Assembly (NCBI GenBank): GCA_009783555.1
Contig: WRDH01000004.1
Coordinates: forward strand, 1 to 64,000
Reading direction: 5' to 3'
Source: Oscillospiraceae bacterium
GTDB lineage: Bacteria; Bacillota; Clostridia; Oscillospirales; Oscillospiraceae
Length of the DNA stretch: 64,000 nt
A model generated the notes under the pieces. That model searched no databases, was not told where the DNA came from, and was given only the letters and a program-made list of their open reading frames with translations. Shown here in pieces: positions 44,999 through 52,652 of this stretch; position 1 is the stretch's first letter, and each line of letters begins with the position of its first letter. The translations under genes were made by a program, and so were the position numbers.

Positions 44999-45943
44999 TT
45001 AAATGTACCACATATCAAGAAAACTTCGGACAATATCCTTCATTTTGTTATAAACAATATCTTGCCGGTAAAGCGTTGTGAAGTGAGAAATAGCGGCTTT
45101 TGAGCCAGTTATTTTATCTGCGTTTATCTTCATCTCTTCCAGAAGGGTTTTAGAAGCGTCCCGCTCAAGCATAGTCCAGATATTTACCTTACATATGCCG
45201 TCATTATAAAGATTTTTAACTTGCGAAAGAGAAACAGACGAAAGACCGTGAAGAACTATCTTATAACCTATCTCGTCACGTATTTTCTGAGCTATATCTC
45301 CGTAATAATGCAACACCTGCGCAGTAGCACGATGCTCTGTCCCAAGGTTTGCGACTAACAGATCAACGCCTGTTTCAGTATAATATCGTTTTGCGCATTC
45401 CGGTGTTGTTAACGCATTATGCTTACCGCCTGAGGCATCGAAGATTTCATCACATGCTCCTTCGATTAGTATAATATCTTTCATTCTGCCAACAAACTCA
45501 GAAGTTTTCCGGATGTTCTCTGTAAAAGGTAAAGTAGAAGCATCATACATGATAGACGAAAACCATGATAAATCCCATGAAAAGAGTTCAATATCCTCAT
45601 CATGCTGAACATGGTCAAGGTGAATCAATACATCTACATTAGGAAACGGCCCATTTGCAGATGACAGAACCTCAACATCGGCACAGAACAGCTTTAATCC
45701 GGTATCCCATCGCTGTGTGTGAGTATAATTCTCAGATTGCGCACGGTGACTGTACCTGACTGTAATCGCTACTGTCACAGGAATGCTTTTATATCCATTC
45801 TCTACAGCAAACTCTTGTGCTGCTGAAAGAATTGCTTCTGTGGTAGTAAGGTTTTCGCTACAGAAGCAAGGTATTACCCAACGCCGCCCTGCTGCTTGCT
45901 TATATACATCACGTACTTCTTCACAGATATTTATAATTGGCAT
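44999..45943 (-). CDS. Class II aldolase (fructose-bisphosphate aldolase-like)
   Basis: A 314-residue protein. Metal and substrate positions of class II aldolases are recognisable: LIHLDHVQHDEDI, SIMYDASTLPF, IEGACDEIFD, VANLGTEHRA, KIVLHGLSSVS and GICKVNIWT. It diverges from housekeeping FbaA and is encoded last in an operon with a sugar kinase and a polyol-phosphate dehydrogenase-like protein, so it probably cleaves the phosphorylated ketose of that pathway. Its start overlaps the kinase gene by 13 nt. Confidence 0.82.
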   Translation of the reverse strand: MPIINICEEVRDVYKQAAGRRWVIPCFCSENLTTTEAILSAAQEFAVENGYKSIPVTVAITVRYSHRAQSENYTHTQRWDTGLKLFCADVEVLSSANGPFPNVDVLIHLDHVQHDEDIELFSWDLSWFSSIMYDASTLPFTENIRKTSEFVGRMKDIILIEGACDEIFDASGGKHNALTTPECAKRYYTETGVDLLVANLGTEHRATAQVLHYYGDIAQKIRDEIGYKIVLHGLSSVSLSQVKNLYNDGICKVNIWTMLERDASKTLLEEMKINADKITGSKAAISHFTTLYRQDIVYNKMKDIVRSFLDMWYI

Positions 45944-47427
45944 AGTTCTCTCCTTGCAAAAGAAAGTTCAAACTCCCGCAACTTCTTGTATTTTTCGTAA
46001 TTTTCGCAGTAAATGGAGGTAAACTGCTCATTTGGATAAATGCTTGGTTTATACTTTACAAACAACTCCACCGCTTCTTTGTCATTTTTACAGCATCCAA
46101 GAGATGTCGCAGCCAGCATAACGCTGCCAAGAGCACCGCATTCTTCCTCCGCCACGGGTTTTATCTCCCGGCCAAAAATATCTGCTTTTGTATGTAACCA
46201 CACCTGCGACCTCGCTCCGCCGCCTGATGCAAATATATGCTTCGGAGAAACTCCGAAAGTATCCAGCACTTCCAGATTATATGCCATCTCATAGTTAATG
46301 CCCTCTAAGAAAGCTTTATAAATGTCATAAATGCCGGTATCCATTGTCATACCATATACAAGCCCGCGAGCGTTTTTATTTACATCCGGTGTGCCGCCCG
46401 CGCCTTTGAAGTGCGGTATAACAAACATTCCTGATGGATTTTTCAGACAATCTTCGTTTAGTAAATCGTATACAGAACACTTCTTCCGTACCGCTTTTAC
46501 CTTCAAAGCACCCGCAATTGTATCCTTATACCATTTTATAAGGCTTCCTCCCGAGAAAATAAATGCATACGTTAAATATCCGGTTAAGTATGGCACACAA
46601 ACATAATTGCTTCGTGTAAAGCTCAAGTCCGGAAGTTTGTTGAATAATGGCGTGATGCATTCAACCGTTCCCATGCCATTTACACACTCACCATCATTGA
46701 GAACGCCCGCACCGAGTGCGTTCACAACCTGATCCTGTGCTCCTGCAATAACCTTCACATCTGAAGGCAGATTTAACCTATCTGCAGCATATGATAATAA
46801 TTTTCCCACAATGATGCCGCTCTCTATAAGCTGCGGCATTTGCTTAATATTAATTCCTGATGCGCCGAGTAATTTATCTGACCATTTTAACTGCTTCAAG
46901 TCAAACAATAGAGTACGTGTCGCTAAAGTGTAATCTGTAACGGCTTCGCCGGTAAGCTCATATATTATATAGTACGCTATTGAGAGATATTTCCAGACAG
47001 GCTCTTTAGTGTTTTTTTCTGTCCATATCATCTTTGGCAGAGCGTACATTGTATCAGGCATAACACGGGTTACAGACATTATTTCCTCGCTGCCAACTTT
47101 ATTCATCAGACAATCGAGTTCGGAGCGGGCTTTATCTGTAAAATACATAATTATGTCTGTAAGCGGCTTTCCTTCCTTTGATATAGGTACAAAGCTCTCA
47201 CCAAATGACGATACGGTTATGGACTTTATATCATTTTTATCAGAAATACTCGAAACACAACCACTTATGACGGAAAATACAGCTTTTTTGAGCAGCTTAG
47301 GTGAAAGTAGGGGTGCACCGGGAGTGGTTTTATACTCCTCATATTGTTTTGCAAGCCTTTTTCCGCTTGAATTAAACGCGACGCATTTACAGCCGGAGCT
47401 GCCGATATCCAATCCAAGAAAAACCAT
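45931..47427 (-). CDS. FGGY-family carbohydrate kinase (xylulokinase-like)
   Basis: A 498-residue kinase with the two actin-like ATPase domains: FLGLDIGSSGCKCVAFNSSG at the N-terminus, VIAGAQDQVVNALGAGV with the catalytic Asp, and FASGGGARSQVWLHTKADIFGREI with EEECGALGSVMLAA at the C-terminus. It phosphorylates a ketose or polyol; which one cannot be read. It lies 43 nt downstream of the dehydrogenase and overlaps the aldolase, forming one operon. Confidence 0.9.
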   Translation of the reverse strand: MVFLGLDIGSSGCKCVAFNSSGKRLAKQYEEYKTTPGAPLLSPKLLKKAVFSVISGCVSSISDKNDIKSITVSSFGESFVPISKEGKPLTDIIMYFTDKARSELDCLMNKVGSEEIMSVTRVMPDTMYALPKMIWTEKNTKEPVWKYLSIAYYIIYELTGEAVTDYTLATRTLLFDLKQLKWSDKLLGASGINIKQMPQLIESGIIVGKLLSYAADRLNLPSDVKVIAGAQDQVVNALGAGVLNDGECVNGMGTVECITPLFNKLPDLSFTRSNYVCVPYLTGYLTYAFIFSGGSLIKWYKDTIAGALKVKAVRKKCSVYDLLNEDCLKNPSGMFVIPHFKGAGGTPDVNKNARGLVYGMTMDTGIYDIYKAFLEGINYEMAYNLEVLDTFGVSPKHIFASGGGARSQVWLHTKADIFGREIKPVAEEECGALGSVMLAATSLGCCKNDKEAVELFVKYKPSIYPNEQFTSIYCENYEKYKKLREFELSFARRELCQL

Positions 47428-47470
47428 AACTGCCCTCCGTTCAATAATAAGAGATTCACTTCTAGCGAAG

Positions 47471-48613
47471 TCAAATTACCATTTCCGTATTACTATATTG
47501 ATATTGTTGTATTGCATTTTGAATTTCGACAAAATCAAAACCATTCTTTAAAACTTCAAGCAGCGTTGAAACAAGCTCATCTTCTGCTTTCCTATCAGGG
47601 AAAAGATGATTTGCGGCAGCAATACCGAGTTGAATATATATTGTTGAAACATTCTGTTCCTCACATAACTTCAAAGCACCATACAGCCTTTCATCCGGAG
47701 ATAGCTTACGCGAGGCATCACGCAATACCCGTTCAATAGTATCTCTTAATTCCTTGTTTGAGAACCGGTACAACAAGTCCTCAACATGCTCCATCAGCTC
47801 TGTATAATCGACAATATGCTTCTTTGATAACGCCAGAGCGGAACAACTCATAGCTGAACGAACAAAGTACGCTATAGTCGGGTTGCCTATTGATTCCCAT
47901 ATATATGTATAGCCCAATAGATGCCCGTACAGCGCACATATGAAGTGTCCCATATTGTGCACAAACAATTTTCGTTCCGTATAATATTCAAATGGCGAGT
48001 ATGGAATTGCCGCCGGTATATAAGGCATAATCCCTTTCACGTGAGCACTGTCGTAAGGTAAATATCTGTAGGGTTCAACATAAACAGTTGCCTGATTGCT
48101 TTTTATGGCTTCCTCCGGAACAACCGGGATCATGCGTCCAATAGAAGTTTCCAGCAAACCAACTAATTCATCAAGCTTTTTATGGTAATTCTCAGGCAAA
48201 TGCCGTAAAATTTCACTTTTAAGAAAACTCTCTGCCTTATGCAGATTTTCACAAATGAGAATATTTACGGGAGTATAAATTTCGCTTTCCCACCGCTTTA
48301 TCAACCCCTGTGCGATGACAGGAGCGATATTGCATAGAACGCTTGCACCGACAGAAATGCTGATTAAAGCGCATTCACAAAGCTCACTTATCACATTTTG
48401 CGTATCCGAACCATCTATAGCTCTTACATTACTTATTATCTTCTCTTTTGTATTAATTCCGACAATAATTTGCTTGTAGCAACCCTGTTTGTTAATAGCT
48501 TCAACGAGATGATTATTAATATCTACAAAAACAACCTCTATACCTGCATCGGTAAGAAGCTCGGCAATAAAGCCCCGCCCTATGCTGCCGGCACCGAACA
48601 ATACGGCTTTCAT
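47471..48613 (-). CDS. Mannitol-1-phosphate 5-dehydrogenase-like polyol dehydrogenase
   Basis: A 380-residue protein of the mannitol dehydrogenase family. The N-terminal Rossmann motif is LFGAGSIGRGFIAELL (3-18). The catalytic region is ERKLFVHNMGHFICALYGHLLGY, with the Lys, Asn and His of the family. Its ATG lies 3 nt after a 32-codon sugar-isomerase relic. Together with the kinase and aldolase it suggests oxidation of a sugar alcohol (phosphate), phosphorylation and retro-aldol cleavage. No PTS or transporter lies in the same operon. Confidence 0.85.
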   Translation of the reverse strand: MKAVLFGAGSIGRGFIAELLTDAGIEVVFVDINNHLVEAINKQGCYKQIIVGINTKEKIISNVRAIDGSDTQNVISELCECALISISVGASVLCNIAPVIAQGLIKRWESEIYTPVNILICENLHKAESFLKSEILRHLPENYHKKLDELVGLLETSIGRMIPVVPEEAIKSNQATVYVEPYRYLPYDSAHVKGIMPYIPAAIPYSPFEYYTERKLFVHNMGHFICALYGHLLGYTYIWESIGNPTIAYFVRSAMSCSALALSKKHIVDYTELMEHVEDLLYRFSNKELRDTIERVLRDASRKLSPDERLYGALKLCEEQNVSTIYIQLGIAAANHLFPDRKAEDELVSTLLEVLKNGFDFVEIQNAIQQYQYSNTEMVI

Positions 48614-48616
48614 TTC

Positions 48617-48715
48617 TTATATCTCCATAATCTCATACTCCAAAGCTGATGCAATAAGAGTTTCGGGAAAAAATCCTCTGTTTCCAAAATACAAAGCAAA
48701 TGTCATGTTTTTCAT
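48617..48715 (-). pseudogene. N-terminal relic of an L-fucose/L-arabinose isomerase-like gene
   Basis: A 32-residue frame from ATG 48715 to TAA 48617 reads MKNMTFALYFGNRGFFPETL and IASALEYEIMEI. FGNRGFFP-x-x-LI is the characteristic start of the fucose/arabinose isomerase family; the other 400-odd residues are missing. AGGAAA lies upstream. It is the first frame of the polyol operon and may be kept only as a leader that couples translation to the next gene. Confidence 0.6.
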
Positions 48716-48760
48716 CAGTTTATTTTCCTTTCAGCTCGCTTACAAAATTATCTTTGATAA

Positions 48761-48789
48761 ATAATATATTACGCATTAAACTGTGTCAA
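48761..48789 (-). promoter_or_regulatory. Promoter of the polyol operon
   Basis: On the minus strand TTGACA (48784-48789) and TATTAT (48761-48766), spacer 17 nt. The isomerase relic starts about 45 nt downstream. Confidence 0.72.
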
Positions 48790-48912
48790 CCAAACAATTA
48801 GAGAGGCAGTTCTCCTAAAACGCGAAGGAAAGCAACTTTTCTATGATTTGCAAACAGCAGTTGATGAGTTGTCGAAATTTTAATCAATATTATCTGCTTG
48901 TTAATTATATAG

Positions 48913-48947
48913 CCACATATTGATATTATTATCAGAGTTATATGTGG
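48913..48947. promoter_or_regulatory. Dyad upstream of the hemerythrin gene
   Basis: CCACATAT (48913-48920) and ATATGTGG (48940-48947) form a perfect inverted repeat, with a smaller TGATA/TATCA repeat inside. It lies about 40 nt before the start codon and may be an operator or leader hairpin. Confidence 0.4.
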
Positions 48948-48987
48948 TGAATTAGTGAGTATATTTTGCGGGAAGGAGTGTGCTAAA

Positions 48988-49392
48988 ATGGTTGAGTTTA
49001 CAAAAGATTTAAAGATAGGCATCGAACATATCGATAAGCAGCATAAGACACTTATCGATTATACAAACAACTTGATATCGCTTGGTTCCAAAGCATCAAA
49101 TCAGGAGGAGATTGAAAAATCCCTTGTATTCATGGGGACCTATGTAATAAAGCACTTTGCTGACGAAGAAGCATTCCAAGTGAAAATCGGGTATCCCCAA
49201 TATGAGCGTCACCGTAAATTGCACATGGAGTTTATTGAGGTCTATAAAACATTCGTAGATAATTATAAGAAAAACGGCCACTCACCAAAGTTCATTACAA
49301 TATTCAAAAACACTGTTGTAGCATGGGTCGCAAAGCATGTTATGATGGAAGATCAGAATATAGGAAAGTATTATCGTTCAAAAGCAAATTAG
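48988..49392 (+). CDS. Bacteriohemerythrin
   Basis: A 134-residue oxygen- or iron-binding protein. All di-iron ligands are recognisable: IEHIDKQHKTLIDY (His and His), HFADEEAF (His, Glu), HRKLHMEF (two His) and HVMMEDQ (His, Asp). Start 48988 has AGGAG upstream; the longer frame to 48955 is not needed. In anaerobes such proteins scavenge or sense oxygen. The following genes encode a redox protein and a metal exporter. Confidence 0.93.
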   Translation: MVEFTKDLKIGIEHIDKQHKTLIDYTNNLISLGSKASNQEEIEKSLVFMGTYVIKHFADEEAFQVKIGYPQYERHRKLHMEFIEVYKTFVDNYKKNGHSPKFITIFKNTVVAWVAKHVMMEDQNIGKYYRSKAN

Positions 49393-49413
49393 GATGTGAA
49401 ACTATCTATGCAT

Positions 49414-49454
49414 TTTTCGAGAAACGTGCTATACTGCTTTTTAATTCTCGAAAA
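49414..49454 (+). promoter_or_regulatory. Dyad around the promoter of the DsbA-like/CDF operon
   Basis: TTTTCGAGAA (49414-49423) and TTCTCGAAAA (49445-49454) are a perfect 10-bp inverted repeat. Between them lies TATACT (49430-49435), a good -10 box, although no strong -35 box is seen. The site could be an operator pair or the terminator stem of the hemerythrin gene. Confidence 0.5.
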
Positions 49455-49485
49455 GTAACTAATACAAAACAAAGGAGTATATATC

Positions 49486-50001
49486 ATGATTAAAGTTGAA
49501 GCATTTATAGACAACACGTGACCGTATTGCGTTAAGGGATTGGAGTATCTCTCAGAAGTGTTGCCAAAATATCCGAACGTAGAAATTCTTTGGAAACCCA
49601 TTGAAGCCCATCCAAGGCACGAGGAGCCTGACCATAGACCATATGTAGACTTGATTGTGCAAGGCTGTTTGTATATTCAAGAGACAGGCGGCGATGTATT
49701 GGCTTTTACGAATAGAGTTTATAAAGCGCATTTTGAAGATAACTTAAATGTCGAAGATATATCCGTCCTCGTAAAGTGTGCCGCTGAAACCGGCGTAAAA
49801 GATATACCGGCATTCGAAGCTGCTCTTAAAAGCGGTAAATACAAACAAGCAATGCTTGATGCAAACGACTATGCCTACGAGCAAAAAGGTGTATGGGCTG
49901 TACCGACCTTTGTATGCGGAGATATTCGCCTAGATGCTGTTGGTGGCGTTGGAATTACAAAACAACAGCTGGACGAGTTTTTGAAAAAGTGTTGTCAATG
50001 A
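49486..50001 (+). CDS. DsbA-family thiol oxidoreductase with in-frame UGA (probable selenocysteine)
   Basis: From ATG 49486, with AGGAG 8 nt upstream, the frame reads MIKVEAFIDNT, then TGA at 49519-49521, then PYCVKGLEYLSEVLPKYPNV through to a stop at 49999-50001: 171 residues if the TGA is read. The TGA falls exactly on the first cysteine of the CPYC active site of the DsbA/FrnE family, giving UPYC. The cis-Pro loop VPTFVCGD near the C-terminus is intact, and no other stop interrupts the frame. Known: bacterial selenoproteins of the thioredoxin fold often have U-x-x-C. A weak stem (AGGGA 49535-49539 with TCTCT 49548-49552, 8-nt loop) lies 18 nt after the TGA. A Cys-inserting UGA suppressor tRNA or a base error are alternatives. 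The CDF gene follows after 9 nt. Confidence 0.75.
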
Positions 50002-50010
50002 GGAAAAGAC

Positions 50011-50967
50011 ATGGCATCTTTAAGTGAAACCGACATCAGAACCAGATATATGCGTATTGCTGCAATCATCGCAATTGCAGGTAATGCTGTATTGGCTGTC
50101 TTAAAAATTGTTGTCGGGATTTTATCTCACAGCGGTGCTCTTATCGGTGATGGGATAGATTCATCAACTGACGTGCTGATCAGTCTGGTCATGCTCTTAA
50201 TCGTAAAATTGATATCTAAACCTGCCGACAAAAAGCACCCTTGGGGACATAGGAGAGCGGAGACTATTGCGACGGCATTTCTGTCATTCATTATTTTTTT
50301 CGCAGGGGCACAACTGATAGTCAATTCAATTTCAAACTTAATATCCGGCACTCATGATGCAACACCATCTGTTATGGCAGTAGTAGTAGTCATAATTTCT
50401 ATTATCGGTAAGCTACTACTCGCTTACAGTCAGCACGTATTGGGTAAACGCGCTGATTCTGCGATAATTAAAGCGAATGCAAAAAATATGGCAAGTGATG
50501 TATTAATATCACTTGGAGTTCTTATAGGTTTTATATTAACAACCTTAACAGGAACAGCACTCGCCGATTCTGTCGTAGCTCTGTTGATAGGAGGATGGAT
50601 AATTAAAACAGCAATAGGAATTTTTGCTGATGTCAACCTCGAATTGATGGACGGAAACAATGATATAGAATCATATCGGGTTATTGTTGATGCGGTAAAC
50701 TCAACGGATGGAGCAAGTAATCCGCACCGTGCCAGAATGAGGTGCATATCGGGTTTTTGGGATATAAGCTTTGACATCAATGTTTCTCCCGAGTGTTCCG
50801 TGATGGAATCGCATAAAATCGCATCAAGGGTTGAAAAAGAAATACGCAGCCGACTTGAGAATATATATGACATAGTTATTCATGTTGAACCAAGCGGTGA
50901 TGATACCGCTGAAGGCTTCGGACTTACCGAGGACGAGATAACTAACGGCGAGATAGCTGATGAATAG
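50011..50967 (+). CDS. Cation diffusion facilitator (CDF) metal exporter
   Basis: A 318-residue transporter with six helices (about 15-35, 38-60, 85-105, 118-140, 155-180, 182-200) and a C-terminal cytoplasmic ferredoxin-like domain. The membrane metal site is GDGIDSSTD in helix 2 and ANAKNMASDV in helix 5, so DxxxD and NxxxD replace the usual HxxxD pairs of zinc exporters. That points to manganese or another metal rather than zinc, which is an inference. The tail DDTAEGFGLTEDE is acidic. It lies 9 nt after the DsbA-like gene. Confidence 0.92.
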   Translation: MASLSETDIRTRYMRIAAIIAIAGNAVLAVLKIVVGILSHSGALIGDGIDSSTDVLISLVMLLIVKLISKPADKKHPWGHRRAETIATAFLSFIIFFAGAQLIVNSISNLISGTHDATPSVMAVVVVIISIIGKLLLAYSQHVLGKRADSAIIKANAKNMASDVLISLGVLIGFILTTLTGTALADSVVALLIGGWIIKTAIGIFADVNLELMDGNNDIESYRVIVDAVNSTDGASNPHRARMRCISGFWDISFDINVSPECSVMESHKIASRVEKEIRSRLENIYDIVIHVEPSGDDTAEGFGLTEDEITNGEIADE

Positions 50968-50994
50968 AAAGGTAGTATGACCTCAAAATATAAT

Positions 50995-51023
50995 TTGACA
51001 CGTACGGTTGTTTAGCGTACAAT
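50995..51023 (+). promoter_or_regulatory. Promoter of the GPH transporter gene
   Basis: TTGACA (50995-51000) and TACAAT (51018-51023), spacer 17 nt, about 25 nt before the GTG start. Confidence 0.72.
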
Positions 51024-51048
51024 ACGACTTGGCGATTATGAATATTTC

Positions 51049-52524
51049 GTGAACAGTCGAGGATTTGAAACGATAGAAACTTTTTACCGTACAGATGAAA
51101 AAATAAAGACTTCTACGAAGTGGTACTTCGCTCTTGGTGATATTTTTTCCGGCGGCTTCTTTAATATTGTAAACTTCTTTTATGGGATTTTCCTGACAGA
51201 TGTTGTTGGCATCAGTCCGTATTGGGCAGGTGTTGTTTTTCTTGTCGGAAACTTTATGGATGCGTTAACCGACCCCGCAATGGGGGTCATTACCGATAAT
51301 ACCCGTACAAAGTTCGGGCGCCGCAGACCGTACATTATTTTAGGTGCGCCTCTTGTATTTCTCGCTTTTGTTATGATGTGGTTTCCCCTTGCAAGCGGTA
51401 CAGAAATTTCACGTATCGTTTTCTATATATTTGCATTTGTTTTGATGAATACTGTCACAACTATCGTGCAAGTTCCTTTTCTTGCTATGGCTGCCGAGCT
51501 TTCTACCGACTATAATGAGCGGACTTCATTGACAAATGTACGTATGATAGTTTCTCTTGCATCATCGCTTTTATGTGCGGTTTTACCGATGCTTATTGTA
51601 GGAGCTTACCAGGAGGTCCGTACGGGTTATATAGCAATGAGCATTATATTCGGGTTGTTTTTCACGCTCCCGCTCATTTTGGTTTTTCTTAAGGTTAAGG
51701 AGCGAAAACAGTTTTCGGAAGGTAAAAAAGCAACATTCCGCGAAATGTTTGCACCAATCCGCATTCGTATTTTCCGTCGGTATATGTATATATACCTCGG
51801 CATTCTCCTGTCCATGGATGTGGTCGCAATGATTTTTGCGTATTATATGACCTACAGCTTAGAACGTTTTGATGAAATCAGCTTTGTTTTGGGAACACTT
51901 TTAATTTCCCAAATGATTTTGATTCCTGTTGCCGCATGGTTTGCGAAAAAGACCAGCAAAATAAAAGCAATTATACTCGGGAACATTGGATGGGCATTAT
52001 GCGCCGGAGCCAGCTTCCTGCTAAGTTATGACAGCCCCGGATTTCATATTTATTTGCTCGCGGGTTTTCTTGGTGCTTTTATGGCATTTTCGTTGGTCGG
52101 TTATAATGCATTATTTGGTGATGTAACAGAGGTTGGAGAGTACAAGCTCGGTTACAGGGCCGAAGGGAGTTTTTACGGAATACAACAGTTTATCCGCAAG
52201 TGCTGTGCAGCAGTTGCGAATTGGTTTGCTTTATTTCTTTTGGGTGTAGCAGGATTCGTAACACCTCTGGAGATTGTCGAAGATGGCATAACCTACCTTA
52301 TTACGCAGCCGCAGACCCCGCTGGTTTTATTTACAATTAATGCTATTTTAGGTATTGTTTCCGTAATCTTCTTAATACCATCTACAATAGTTGCTTTTAG
52401 CTGGAAATTAACTAAAGATAAACATTCCAAGCTGATTTCGTATCTTGACAGAAAACGTGCCGGCTTAGATATTGATGAGACACACGAAAATGAGGTTCGC
52501 GAAATCTGTGATACGTTGATGTAG
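51049..52524 (+). CDS. GPH-family sugar:cation symporter (MelB-like)
   Basis: A 491-residue protein with about 12 helices. The N-terminal LGDIFSGGFFNIVNFFYGIFLTDVVGISPYWAGVVFLVGNFMDALTDPAMGVITDNTRTKFGRRRPYIILGAP is the MelB/GPH signature, including the helix 2 aspartates and the GRRRPYI loop. It should carry a glycoside, pentoside or hexuronide with Na+ or H+. The GTG at 51049 has no evident ribosome site and sits very close to the promoter, so the start is uncertain. It may serve the nearby polyol operon. Confidence 0.9.
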   Translation: MNSRGFETIETFYRTDEKIKTSTKWYFALGDIFSGGFFNIVNFFYGIFLTDVVGISPYWAGVVFLVGNFMDALTDPAMGVITDNTRTKFGRRRPYIILGAPLVFLAFVMMWFPLASGTEISRIVFYIFAFVLMNTVTTIVQVPFLAMAAELSTDYNERTSLTNVRMIVSLASSLLCAVLPMLIVGAYQEVRTGYIAMSIIFGLFFTLPLILVFLKVKERKQFSEGKKATFREMFAPIRIRIFRRYMYIYLGILLSMDVVAMIFAYYMTYSLERFDEISFVLGTLLISQMILIPVAAWFAKKTSKIKAIILGNIGWALCAGASFLLSYDSPGFHIYLLAGFLGAFMAFSLVGYNALFGDVTEVGEYKLGYRAEGSFYGIQQFIRKCCAAVANWFALFLLGVAGFVTPLEIVEDGITYLITQPQTPLVLFTINAILGIVSVIFLIPSTIVAFSWKLTKDKHSKLISYLDRKRAGLDIDETHENEVREICDTLM

Positions 52525-52561
52525 TATAAGTATAGTGAAACAATGCGGAATAAACAAAACT

Positions 52562-52638
52562 CGTCATTGCGGCCTCCGAGCCGCAATCCCGTATCGTGTG
52601 CATTATCAAGGGGATTGCGGGTCGAGCCCGCAATGACG
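52562..52638. repeat. Nested palindromic element
   Basis: The outer arms CGTCATTGCGG (52562-52572) and CCGCAATGACG (52628-52638) enclose inner arms CCGCAATCCC (52581-52590) and GGGATTGCGG (52611-52620). The ends match the partial element at 7655-7690. It lies between the convergent transporter and lipoprotein genes and resembles a non-autonomous mobile palindrome. Confidence 0.7.
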
Positions 52639-52652
52639 ATGTGTTAAATTTT

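Noticed and set aside
51049..51060. Earlier ATG near 51038 as start of the GPH transporter
   Set aside because: That ATG is in another frame and stops after four codons.
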